DNA of 64,000 bases from Ziziphus jujuba (Eukaryota > Streptophyta > Magnoliopsida > Rosales > Rhamnaceae): contig NC_083387.1 in the NCBI RefSeq assembly GCF_031755915.1, positions 13,227,001 to 13,291,000 on the forward strand, read 5' to 3'. The position numbers and the translations under genes were made by a program. The notes under the pieces were generated by a model. The model had not been told where the DNA came from and searched no databases. It saw only the letters and a program-made list of their open reading frames with translations. This document shows positions 38,471-49,252 of this stretch, piece by piece (within the stretch, counting starts at the first letter, position 1; each line of letters opens with the position of its first letter).

Positions 38471-38777
38471 TGTCCAAAAGACATATTGCGTTATCGTTAT
38501 TCTTTTTTTTTTTTTTTTCCCAATTTTGGTTACTTTCAATATTCGGATGCAAATTTGTTAAGTAACATTTCATAATTTATTTTTTTATGACAGACTTGGT
38601 AAAACATTCCCACACAATATTGAAAGAACATGTTTCATTCTCAATTTATTTATGCTGGGATGACAGTTATCTCACATATACTTCACAATTATTTATAATC
38701 GCACAAATGAAAGATCTTTTTTTCATTGTCACAGAGGATTGGTAACCAATTGAATATTATTGTCCATATTAAAAAAA

Positions 38778-38810
<33 letters not shown>

Positions 38811-38928
38811 CGTATATCCAAGAACTTAATTTTCATGGGAATATCTCCCTTGCTGTAAATTGTTGATTTGTCTCCTTGTCGACATGCACTATACATCGTA
38901 TCCTCTTGTATCCATTATAGCAATGGTA

Positions 38929-38932
<4 letters not shown>

Positions 38933-38962
<30 letters not shown>
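38933..38962. repeat. (AT)15 microsatellite
   Basis: Uninterrupted AT dinucleotide run. Similar runs occur at 36341-36369, 46349-46376 and 51693-51718. Confidence 0.95.
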
Positions 38963-38967
<5 letters not shown>

Positions 38968-39325
38968 TTCTTTTAACACCAACAATTTAATAGTGAAAAA
39001 ATTCATATGCAATTAAAAGCGAAGAAAGTAGAAAGAATGAAAAAAGATGGAATTATGAGAGAAAGAGGTAAAGAACTACGAAATAATCCAATACAAAACC
39101 CTCAATAGTCACAATACAAAAGCTCCCCCTCAAAATTCTCCCAAAGAATTCAACAAAATGTAATGTAGTTCAAATACCAAAAAACATCCAGATGTGGGCT
39201 AAACTGGCAAGTGGGACAACCAATAATACTATAATATTATATATCAAAAGACAATATAAAATAACATAGACATTGGTTCAAGACCAAGAAAAAAGAATAA
39301 TACTGGGAGGCAACACTGATCTCCC

Positions 39326-40900
39326 CTACACCATCAACCACAGGAAAACGCATCCAATGCTTAAGCTCCCAATGCTCCACATCTTCTCTACTCCACTCTG
39401 CATTCAAAAGTTTCATCATAACAAGGGGTTAATTTCCCATTTTAACTCATCAAAATTCCCATGAAAATAAAATGTTAAAACAAAAAAATAATAATAATAA
39501 TAAAAAACCATTACCAATTTCTTTGCTTGAAAATAATTGAAATTTAGTAAAACATTTTATAAAGTATATCCAAGCTGTTAAATCAAATTCCATTAAAGAA
39601 AAAAAAAAAAAGAAAGAAAGAGAATTTTTATATTATGGTGTGCTTAACATTTGTCTTTACATATGAGTAAAGTAATATATTGTATATGATCTAGGAGTCT
39701 ACAATGTGCTTAAAATATATATATATATATATATATAAAACTCTGTTTACTGAGAAAGCCTACTGTTTTCTATTTCCTCTGTTGTACTATCATGTACTTT
39801 CAGATTTAGACCATGTCATTGTCAGCATCTCTGACCCTGGAAGAGTCAAAGATCTAGTGGTAGGGGTTGTTTCTCATTTGCTTTGACCAATCAGATCTGC
39901 TCAAGTTCACGTGAACCTGAGCACATCTGATCTCACATATTGATTCAGACATGAAGCTCGAGACACCAGCACGACAAACACTGGGAAAAACTCGAAACAC
40001 GAGCACAAAGGCAAATCCAGTGCTACCCTCCCCCTAGCTTACGATAGAATAACCAACTGGATTCCAACTACATTACGCCCTGTTGAAAAATTTTGGCCCT
40101 TTGACTAAACCTAAGAATATGAAATGGAAATGAACTGGACGAACGACGAAGAAATCGAAAACAAAACTCGGATCTGCGAAGAGAACCATTGGACCATTGC
40201 AGAGAACAGAGAACAACCAAAAAAAAAAAAAAAAAAAAAAAACACAAAAAAAAGGAAGTAGAAGAAGACGTACCACATCCTGAGATGGGCCAGGTGAGAG
40301 GGTGTTCAAGCTAGGCCCAGGAGCTTCGGTAGGAGGAGCAGGTGGGCTGCTGCCTGGGCTGAGACCCAACGGCGACGGAGCCGGAGACTTCGCCTTCTTC
40401 TTGCTTGGAGCTGGAGCCGGAACGGTGGCCGGTGGGGAAGCAAGGGGTGCTGGAGGTGGAGTTGCCGGTGGTGGAGTTGCTGGGGGTGGAGTTGCCGGAG
40501 GTGGAGATGCTGGAGGTGGAGATGCCGGAGGTGGAGTCGCCGGAGGAGGAGTAGCCGGAGGAGGAGTCGCCGGTGGTGGTGATGCCGGAGGGGGAGAGCT
40601 AACCGGAGGAGGAGTAGCCGGTGGAGGAGCAGAGACCGGAGGAGGAGTGGAAGGAGGAGGAGATTGAGTTACCGGCGGTGGGGATGAAGTTGTCGGAGGT
40701 GGGGAAGAAGCCGGAGGAGTGGCTGCCGGAGTCGGCGGCGGTTGATTGTTGGCTGGAGGTGAAGCAGTGGGTGTGGTAGGGGTGGGAGGAGCTTGAGTAG
40801 CCGGTGGTGATTGAGACGGTGAATTGGCCGGAGATTGACCTCCAACACCGGCTACGACAATGCAGATAAAACCTATTAAGAAAATAGCTTTGCGATTCAT
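39326..40900 (-). CDS. lysine-rich classical arabinogalactan protein (two exons)
   Basis: Exon 1 (40900-40274) encodes 209 residues. A GTACGT donor follows, and exon 2 (39397-39326) after a TGCAG acceptor adds SGVEKMWSIGSLSIGCVFLW plus LMV and a TAG stop, giving 232 residues (876-bp intron, phase 0). Residues 1-21 are a signal peptide, with probable cleavage before Gln22. Residues ~22-165 are Pro/Ala/Ser/Thr-rich: AP, TP and SP repeats typical of arabinogalactan attachment, plus many five-residue ATPPP/ASPPP units, an extensin-like feature. A small Lys cluster (K167-K169, K171) is followed by another Pro-rich part. The exon 2 hydrophobic tail fits a GPI-anchor signal, with the cleavage region probably around QDVSG. 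Domain order matches the AGP17/18/19 group. The mature protein would be a heavily glycosylated cell-surface proteoglycan. Without splicing, exon 1 would read into a non-AGP tail. Confidence 0.9.
39398..40273 (-). other. intron of the arabinogalactan-protein gene
   Basis: Starts with GTACGT on the minus strand at 40273 and ends TTGAATGCAG at 39398. It contains an A/T tract near 40217-40241, a TA microsatellite near 39716-39736 and a 40-bp near-palindrome (39891-39930). Confidence 0.8.
39891..39930. repeat. 40-bp near-perfect palindrome centred on CACGTG
   Basis: The two 20-base arms pair at 18 of 20 positions, with the axis at 39910/39911 inside TTCACGTGAA. It lies in the intron of the arabinogalactan-protein gene, in a locally GC-richer patch. 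It could act as DNA (G-box core, symmetric factor site) or fold as an intronic RNA hairpin. Confidence 0.85.
40447..40660 (-). repeat. coding 15-bp minisatellite in the AGP exon
   Basis: Degenerate 15-bp units encode the repeated (A/V)(T/S)PPP pentapeptides, roughly residues 80-151. Unit length keeps frame, so the number of units can vary between alleles without breaking the protein. The complementary strand is open as a Gly-rich frame, a by-product. Confidence 0.85.
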
Positions 40901-41046
40901 GGCTTATGGTGCGCACTCTCCCTGCTTAACGTGCGCACTTAGAGAAAAAAAAAAAAAAAGAAGACAAAAGATATAAACAGAGAGTGTGAGGAAGATGATG
41001 AGAGAGGGTGAGCGTTGTGTGAGGAAGTCAGAGAAGGATGGCAGAG

Positions 41047-41055
41047 ATTTAAATA
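41047..41055 (-). promoter_or_regulatory. TATA-like box of the arabinogalactan-protein gene
   Basis: TATTTAAAT on the minus strand lies about 150 bp upstream of the start codon, leaving a plausible 5' UTR of about 115 bp rich in C/T. Confidence 0.55.
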
Positions 41056-41316
41056 GGCGTTGGGTAATTTAGTAAAAATGCGATTTTGTACCCTGTTTGG
41101 ATGGTGGTTTACTGTTAAATACAGCTTATGAAGGTAGAGACAGAGAAGCATGAGGGAAGTTCGACCTTATTATTCCCACATGGCCAGGCACTACCAAACA
41201 CATCTTTAGCGTCCGATTTAGAAATACCCGTTATTGTGGGTCCCTTTTCTACATGTGAATTTTTTTATGTGGAAGGTGGCTGATCTATATGCCATACTGC
41301 TCTTCTGCTCTTTTCT

Positions 41317-41326
41317 GCCACGTGTC
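41317..41326 (-). promoter_or_regulatory. G-box/ABRE-like element upstream of the arabinogalactan-protein gene
   Basis: GACACGTGGC on the minus strand, about 270 bp upstream of the TATA-like box. This core is bound by bZIP/bHLH factors in plants. Function here is inferred only from position. Confidence 0.45.
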
Positions 41327-41446
41327 TCTTGATGATTGTCAGTAACTTTTTGGCATTTTCCAGTTCAGTGGTTGATTAATATTTGTATGATTAATAAGTC
41401 AGCAGTACAACTTGAGCAACAACCTTCTAAATTTTCAGACAAACTT

Positions 41447-41496
41447 ATGTAATTTTTAACTTTTTTTTTTTTTGCTTGGAATGTAATTTTTAACTT
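41447..41496 (-). mobile_element. poly(A)-tail-like micro-insertion E8
   Basis: ATGTAATTTTTAACTT, a perfect 16-bp direct repeat (41447-41462 and 41481-41496), flanks T(11) plus GCTTGGA. On the minus strand the body is TCCAAGC before the A tract. Confidence 0.75.
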
Positions 41497-43432
41497 CTAG
41501 CTTTAGATATGAAAAATTACATATATTATCACTATCGATATCTTATTGTATCTATTATTATTATAATTATTTAAATTAGGGTTCAAAATGTAGATGTTGG
41601 TCCACCTGCATAATTTGCATTCGTCTATTTTATAACTATCTGATTATCTTATCAACTCATGTATTAGCATTGATTTGATTTCATAGTTAATTTTAGAATA
41701 TTATAATTAATTTTCATTAAAGATCACCACTGTTCTATTTTCATTTATCATGGTAAAATATATTTCTTCAAATAAAAAAAAAAAGTAGTAACATATTGCT
41801 ATTTGATATGACAATTATTAATAAATTTTATCCTTATTTTTCACTTTTTAAAATTATATATATATACACACACACACTGGGAAAAAAAAAAAAAGAAGAA
41901 AAAACACGAAGACACACATTAACATTTTGTCAATTAATAGTTGCCATATCAAATACAAATATTTACGTAAATAATCTAAGTTAATATCCATTTCTTCAAT
42001 ATATGATATCCTGGTTCAAATTAGATTTAAAAAAGAAAAATATATATATATATATACCAATTTTATTCATGTCAATTGTTTATTGATAACCAAAACCTTT
42101 TTCCTTTTTCTTTTTTTTTATAATTTTTATTATTCGGGAAACTAAAGTTGGTCTTGAATATCCATTTTTATTAAAATAAGTGAATAACCATTCCTTGCAT
42201 AATGCTTGTTGTATTTGCACCTCATACGTTATTATATACTTTGGTTTTATTTTTGTCTCGTTACTTTCTATGGTTAATATTTTTCTTTTTCTTTTTTTGG
42301 TAGAATAGCTATTGTTTAGTTAACATGTCTTATGTCTAATGTCTGTCTTTCTAACTCATCTTTCTTCAACTTAAATATTCTTTCTTTCTTTTTTTTAATA
42401 TATTTATTCTACTTTGTCTTTTTGATTTATTAAATTCTATATTCTGCATCTTTATTTTCCTTTTATCTTTTTATTCTCTTTCTTTTTTTACTCAATACAA
42501 ATACATAAACAATCTTTAATTTCAATGTTTTCATGATGAAGTTAAAGTCTATTCTTTAGTTAAACCAATCATATATTATTAGTTTAATTTCATGAATCCA
42601 TTGGAATTGAGTGCTGAAAATGAAGTGTACACCATTATTCATCTTAATTCACATAATAATTTCATTTTTTTGTCCCCCTCCAAAAAATAATAATAGTCTC
42701 ATTACTTTATAAGTAAACAATCAATTAACAAGAATAGTCCTACAATAGTGAAATTTTAGCTTGGCAATCAACATCTACGTATACATGTGTATGTTATGGA
42801 GATTGATTTCTTAACGATATTTGCATTGACAATTAAATGCGACATGTGCTAATCATTTATGTTCAGGAACCTTCTCTAAGGTTTCCATGTCAAAAAAAAA
42901 AAAAAAAAAAAAAAAAACCTTACGTTATTTTTGTTCATAAACTTGTGCAACACTAACACTAACGCGTTAAACACTAATAAAATAATCATGGAAATAGTAT
43001 TTATTTTATTTTTTTGAGAAAATATTCTATTTGTTTTTGTTAATAAAAGTCTTTTTCTTTCGTTTTCTAATGGTAATGGTAAGTCCTTGTTAAGGTTAAT
43101 GATGCATGATTCTGAGTTATCGAGCAGGTTGATGATGATGATGATCAAAGTAAGATTATGATGATTGAGTGGGCCCTATTTTGTGGACATGGTGGGCCCT
43201 CACGGCAGTTGTGATTTGTACGCTAAGAAGCAATGGAGATGAATTCGGTTGGTATGTTGGAGGGAACACCGCCTTACGGGTGGGTCCTACGTCTCTGTCG
43301 CGCCGTGATAAGTGCCTTGAAAGAAAAAACTTCTTACTCCCAAATATTACCAAATTAACCACAAAAAAGAATTGACATTTTTTTTTTTGAAAAAACATCT
43401 TGTTTGCTGTATGTCATCATGGATTATCACAT

Positions 43433-43478
43433 GTTTATGATAATTAATTATTTTTTTGGAGTTTATGATACTTAATTG
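43433..43478 (-). mobile_element. poly(A)-tail-like micro-insertion E12
   Basis: GTTTATGATA plus eight further bases at 43433-43450 repeats at 43461-43478 with 16 of 18 matching. The 10-base insert reads TCC plus A(7) on the minus strand. Confidence 0.6.
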
Positions 43479-45025
43479 ATTTGTTTCAATTGTAGTAGCA
43501 AAAAAGAAAAAAAAATGAATTGATTTAAAACTAAAAAGAGTATATAGATAAATAAATTCCTAATTAAATTTCCAACAATCTTAATCCTTTTGGATCAAAT
43601 TTTGGCAAAATTAATATAGTTTTCAAAAAATTAGTTTTTTTTGTTTGGTAAAATATAGAGAATTTTTTTGTGGAAAAAAACGATTTAGATGTAATACAAG
43701 TTTTATGACTTTTAAATATAAAAATAATATGAGAATAAATAAAAAAAACATTTATTCACTTTGAGAATCAAATTACTTTCCACTGAAATTGCATTTTGTT
43801 TTGGTAAAAATGTTACCTCAAAATAGAAAAAATAATTTTTTGATGGATTTTCACAAAAAATAATAAGTGAGACCTTTTAAATTGAATTTAGATTTTGAAA
43901 TAGTCTCATGACATAATCATTATTTTTTCATGTGTAAAATTTAAATCTAAAAAAATTTGTCACATTAGTTATTGAGTATTTAAATAAGTAATGACAAATA
44001 ATAATTTATTTAAAAAAAAAAAGACATAACATGGAATGAAATTCCATCCATAATCGCCCAACACCATCTCAAATTATGTGGGTTCTTGACCATTTATGAA
44101 CATCATTAACTGGGTCCTGGTGGCTTTCTTTCATTGGTTAGATAGATAGCTGGCAGCAAAAGTGAAAATTGGATGGCAAAGTTTTAAATGTCTATGTTTC
44201 GAATAAAAATTTCCCAAGAGGAGAAAAGAGAAAAATTACAAATTAAAATAAAGTACAAAACTTTGCTTATAAATCAATCCAAAGATTATATGAGCTGTAA
44301 GCTCTTATAGCTTCACATGATTACTAGCATTATTGTTACAAATTGGTAGTCTCGAGCAAATTTTGTTCATCTTCAGTGAATTCTATATTCATCTCATCTC
44401 CTTCGTTTAATCAGTGTCTTCTACATATTCACCAAATGGGTTAATTTTAACAAACGGTTTACTTTTTTTTTTTTTTTCCCATTTATGGTCCATCATTTTA
44501 TTTTTATATCAAGAATCAAAACGGCAAAAACAATGATATCCATACTCAAACAAATATCTTATTACAAAAAAAAAAAAAAAAAAATCGCTGCCTTACATTG
44601 TTAGCACTACCTAATAATACTTTGATAACCTGGTTTTAGAATATTTTTACTTATTTTTATTTTAAATACACCACAATAAAAATAATATGGTATTTTGTTT
44701 TTATAAACATGAGTGTACATATTTTTTGGTGTGGTGCAAAAAGAAATTGTTACTATTCTTTTTGAATAGCATATGAATGGATATGAGGATTTAAAGATCA
44801 CTAATATTCATTTAATTTAAGCTCATCTAAGCAAAAATTTCATTAAAAAAAGAACTTCAATTCCGTGTATTTTTTAATTTATTCATGCTTCTCAACTACT
44901 ATGTGGTACCATTTCATCACAAAAATTAAATATAATTTATAAATATAAAAAGAGGGTCCAGTGGAAATAAATTACATACAAAATTATATAAATATTGTGG
45001 ATCCTTTTATGCAATATTTCGTTAT

Positions 45026-45080
45026 TAAATAACAATTAATCTTTTTTTTTTTTTTGGGTAATATAAATAACAATTAATCT
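45026..45080 (-). mobile_element. poly(A)-tail-like micro-insertion E9
   Basis: A perfect 17-bp direct repeat, TAAATAACAATTAATCT (45026-45042 and 45064-45080), flanks T(13), GGG and TAATA. On the minus strand the body is TATTACCC before the A tract. Confidence 0.8.
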
Positions 45081-46348
45081 GCAAGTAAAATGCTAAATTG
45101 TCAAAAGAGGTATGAGTTGTATTTTTGCGAGGATGAGTGGGACAGCATACTGTTAGGTGGGCCCAAGAGGTCCAGAGCGTGAAGTTGAAGTGATGGGGGC
45201 CCATGTTTGTTACTGATGGGACTTGCTAGCCGCCTCTGGTTGGTCCATTTCTTTCCAAAGATTCGCACGTTCTTCGCTTTCATTGGCTGGCTTTTTGTTT
45301 CAAACGCAGCAACTGAAGTCGTTTTCAATTGACTGCTGGGGGTTGTGGTTGTACAGCTTATTATAGCTTTCAACAAATTAGTTTGCCCAAAAAAATGAAT
45401 TTTTTCTTAACAAATAGAAGAATTAAAGGTTTTATTTTATTTGATTGTTTCTTTAATATTTCTTAAGGAAAGGAAAAATTCAAATTCGTTGTATTTAGGT
45501 AATATTTTAGAAATTATGTATTTACAAAGGAAAACTAACTTTGCTTTATAAATAGGCATTATATATAAGATGGAAAACATTGGAAGATTAGATCTATTCC
45601 CTTGTTAATATACAGATGGTAGACTTTTAAAATCATATTGGTCATATTTATGCATCCTTTACTATACGTAATTATGAAGATTCAATTTATGAACAAGAAA
45701 ATCAAATTAAAATTATAAAGAGACACTTAAAAGCAGTGAAAGGGGAAGAACAAGTTTCAGCAAAAATTATTTGAATTAAATTAACGATTTAAAAGTGGTT
45801 TTTTCTTTTTCAATTTCCTTCCATGAATTTCAAGCTCCAAACGTTGTCCAAAAAATGAAAATAAATGATTAAAATTAAATTTCATATAATTTGTTTCTTT
45901 TTGGGTTGTGTTATGAGTGATGATATTTCAAACCATCTAATTCTTTTACACCAAATCGTGCATACTTTACAGTTGGCTAAATTCTATTTTTCTAGCAAAG
46001 GTATTTTAAACCAAATTCAACCAACCTTTTATATTTCGACCAAAAAAAAAAAAAAAAACACAAAAATTATATAATAATTATTGGGCCAAAGCGGTTTTTT
46101 TTTTTTTTTTAGGTCAATGAACACCAAGTTCCTAACTGCAACGGGGGTTAGGATATAATTACCATCTTATTTAAGTCAAAGTCTTGCTTCTTGCCATTCC
46201 TTGGACGTTTAATTGTTTTTAACACCATGAGTATGACTGCGCAACACAACAACTTCATTGTTTTATCTCCACGTATCACATCCAAATCTTTAATCAAAGG
46301 CTGTCCAAACATATTTTTTGCAAAGAATATTTAGGTTATATATCAACT

Positions 46349-46376
<28 letters not shown>
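46349..46376. repeat. (TA)14 microsatellite
   Basis: Uninterrupted TA run; a shorter run follows at about 46531-46549. Confidence 0.95.
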
Positions 46377-46380
<4 letters not shown>

Positions 46381-46778
46381 GTTTATGATGCAGAATGTTT
46401 ACATGTAGATTTCGAATATTAATAATAATTTTTAAAAAAATCATCATCAATACTATTTATGTATAATAATACAGAACTATCATCAATATTGAAGTTTGAT
46501 ATTAACCATCTGAACTATAAAATTTTACTATCTATATATATATATATATAACAGTTATTCCTCAAATGACAAATTCAATCTTTAAAAAAAAAAAAAAAAT
46601 AGTCCAGAAATTTTGCTTTGCATAATCAGATATATTTTTGAAAGCAATCATAATATAAATTGTTGTAGTAAACTAACATTATGTATAAAAAAAATTAGTC
46701 TAGACGAATTTTATTTTTTAAATTAGGATTTATTTCTTAAAGCAATGCCTTTGCAATTTCTTGGGCAGTTGGGCGAAA

Positions 46779-46839
46779 GGCCCATTGTACTCTGCTGTAG
46801 TTATTTTTCCTTTGTGATTTTTAACTGCTCAAACCCTAG
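46779..46839 (+). promoter_or_regulatory. site-II-like plus telo-box-like motif pair
   Basis: GGCCCATT (46779-46786) and AAACCCTAG (46831-46839) lie 44 bp apart. This pairing is known from plant promoters of translation and growth genes. The only downstream open frame is the short one at 46860. Low confidence that it is active. Confidence 0.3.
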
Positions 46840-46859
46840 TCTTTATTTATTTATTTTTT

Positions 46860-47075
46860 TTGGGAGTACTAGTCAAAACTAGAATTATAATGGTCATCTA
46901 CCTTCAATTTTCTTTCTTTACTATTTGTTTATCTTTAATATGTTATTTTCTTATCTTTTATTGGTGTTTATTTCTATCCTATGTCAAGGATGACATGTTT
47001 CTGGTTGATATTGAAGACATATTTCTGGTTGATCTTGAAGATATATTGTTGGTTGATCTTCAAGAGAGAGATTAA
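46860..47075 (+). other. small open frame with membrane-like segment and three octapeptide repeats
   Basis: About 71 codons, but no ATG at the first codon (an internal ATG lies near 46890). A hydrophobic stretch of about 30 residues is followed by three near-identical octapeptide units of the type EDIFLVDL, encoded by 24-bp direct repeats at about 46990-47062, then QERD and stop. It lies just after the site-II/telo-box pair. I recognise no family; it may be a decayed gene or chance expansion of a 24-bp unit. Confidence 0.3.
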
Positions 47076-48037
47076 TTTGCTTGATAGGTGGAAGAATGTT
47101 AGTTTTTGCATGCGACTTGAAGTAGTGTGTGAATGATATTACTTCGGAGGATGCCAATTTAGTTTGAAGTTAAACCTATGCTATTAGATGCCAATACGAA
47201 GATATTTGCACTAGTTTGACTCTTTTCCTTTTGTTTTTCTTCATACTCCAACAAACTGATTTATTGTTTTCTTATCTTATATAAATATTCTCCTTTATTT
47301 CTTATAATTTTGAGTTAAATTGAAATGGGCTTTATTTATTTACTTTTTTTTTTCCACATAGTGATTGAATGAGATATTCTACTCCTTTTTAAGAAAACGC
47401 TTATACAAGAATAAAATCCTAATATAAATGATAAACAATGTAATTAAATAAATGATAAATAAATTACAATTTTTAATATATAATATTATATAAAAGACCA
47501 TAAAATAAAGCTTTGATATCCATTTTGAAATTAAAGGGTAATATAAAGTTTTCATAAATAAATTTACTCAAAAACCTTAAAGTGATAAATAATGATTTTT
47601 CCAAACCTTAGGAGTGTAAGTGATTATTTTTCATATTTTAAATGTGTTAATGAATTTTCATCAAACTTCGAGTTGTTGATGAAATTCTCCCTTTATGTCA
47701 ATGAAACGAAAAGTGGAAGTGAAAGAAATGCATATAAAAATGCAGAAGACTGTAAAAGAGAGGTTAACAAAGGTAAAAGAGAAAGAGAGTGAAGGTGTGT
47801 GAACTAAAGGTAAGAGGTATCAAACCATATTTAAATATTTTTTTAACCAATACAAAATTAAATTTAATAAATATATGGATCCACAAACTTTTAAATAGTA
47901 AGATCCACTAGTAAATTTTACCAAAAACACTTTTGAAGTCAAGTTTATCATTTTCCATTAAGTAGGAAAAGATATTTTAAAGCCTTTTCAGCATAACTTC
48001 CTTCTTCCCTTGATTGTACATATATATACTAATTAGA
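47076..48037. other. AT-rich stretch, no gene seen
   Basis: A 66-codon open frame at 47592-47792 has no recognisable features. Otherwise simple AT-rich sequence. Confidence 0.55.
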
Positions 48038-49252
48038 ACCAATGTTTTAAATATATGAAATTTTCACCAATTTTTTTTTTAAATTTTCATTTTTTTAAGG
48101 GATTTAAAAGAAATTTAGGATTCAAATGGAAACGAATAAAATTTTCATAATATCTATAAAATTTTTAAAATTTCACCAAAATTTTAATCAAAATATCCAT
48201 ATTAAATTCTTAACAATTTGCTTCAAAAATCAATAATATCCATTGAAATTTTAAAAATTTCCATGTAAATTTATAAAATTTCCAGAAATTTTTAAAATTT
48301 CCATGAAAATTTTGAGAATATCTATGAAATTTTTTAATTTGTTTTATAACTATTATTGATGTTTAGTAAATTATTTTACTAAATTAATTTTAGTGATAGT
48401 TTTTATTTTTATTTTTTAATTATCTTTCAAATATTTAATGATATAAATAAAATGAAGTGAATTAAATTGAATAGCCTTGATATGTTTTATTCATTGATAA
48501 AGTATATATCTACTTGCATAATTATAAGTTAGTATACAGTTGATCATATACGAATGAAAAATAATAACATAAAATAATAACATAAAAATACAATATTTTG
48601 TAAAATTGATATTGATTGTATTTAAATTAATAACATTAATCAAATAAAAATACAAAGATGACAGAATATATTATACTAAACATCAAAGACAACATTTAAT
48701 ATAAGATCCTTATAGTCGACATATTAATAATTATATAAAAAAATTATTAAGGAAATATGTCTTTTAATAATTAATTTTACGTTTCACATTTTAAAATGAA
48801 AACGAGAAAGAGACTAACTATTTTTAATCACCTAAGAATTTATAAGTATTGAGATGAGATTTATGAAATATAATATAATTATAATAACTATTTTATCTTA
48901 ATTAATAAACAATTTTTTTTATCTTTTATATATATATATATATATATTTTAATATTTTTATTAATAATAATTTATTTACAATCATTACTATTTATTATAA
49001 ATTAAATTCATTAAGAGAAATATAATATTTATTCAATATTTATAATTTTTATAATTAGTTTGATAATTGATTGATTGAATAAGCTAATTCTAAAGTTTCA
49101 ATAAATTTTTTTATTTTTTAAATAAATTTCCATATATTTCTATTATTTTTTGTGAATTTTTATCAATATTCGATCTTTTTTAATATATCCATAGAAATTT
49201 TTATATTTTGAACATTTAATATTTCCATCAATATCGAAATTTTAAACATTAT
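48038..49252 (+). repeat. AT-rich dispersed repeat family R3, copy 1
   Basis: Shares ordered blocks with 52020-53585: repeated (C/A)CATGAAATTTT-type subrepeats on the left, ATTTAATGATATAA, a GGCATATTAATAATTATAT-like block, TTTATTAATAATAATTTA and a right end of TTTCCATCAATATCG. Ends show a weak inverted similarity (AATGTTT...AAACATT at 48041 and 49234-49245). Coding content is lost. A non-autonomous DNA transposon relic is the best guess. Confidence 0.6.

Larger units (their letters stand above)
32700..39325. other. gene-poor AT-rich stretch
   Basis: Contains clustered A tracts at 32.86-33.16 kb, TA microsatellites (longest at 36341-36369 and 38933-38962), two tandem duplications (36.2-36.7 and 38.35-38.47 kb) and the 3' flank of the arabinogalactan-protein gene at its right end. 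No coding sequence recognised. Confidence 0.6.
41340..46778. other. gene-poor AT-rich stretch
   Basis: Contains insertions E8, E12 and E9, long A/T tracts and two GC-richer patches with TGGGCC motifs (about 43165-43320 and 45125-45350). The second patch is open on the minus strand for about 90 codons, but no family is recognisable. No gene called. Confidence 0.55.

Noticed and set aside
40302..40667. 121-codon Gly-rich frame on + opposite the AGP exon
   Set aside because: It is the complement of the Pro-rich pentapeptide repeats; the minus strand has signal peptide, promoter and splice sites.
42886..42917. A tract near 42.9 kb as another tail-like insertion
   Set aside because: No matching flanks of 8 bp or more.
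45101..45376. 91-codon minus-strand frame in a GC-richer patch
   Set aside because: No recognisable motif or neighbouring exons; noted only as a GC-rich patch with a TGGGCC motif.
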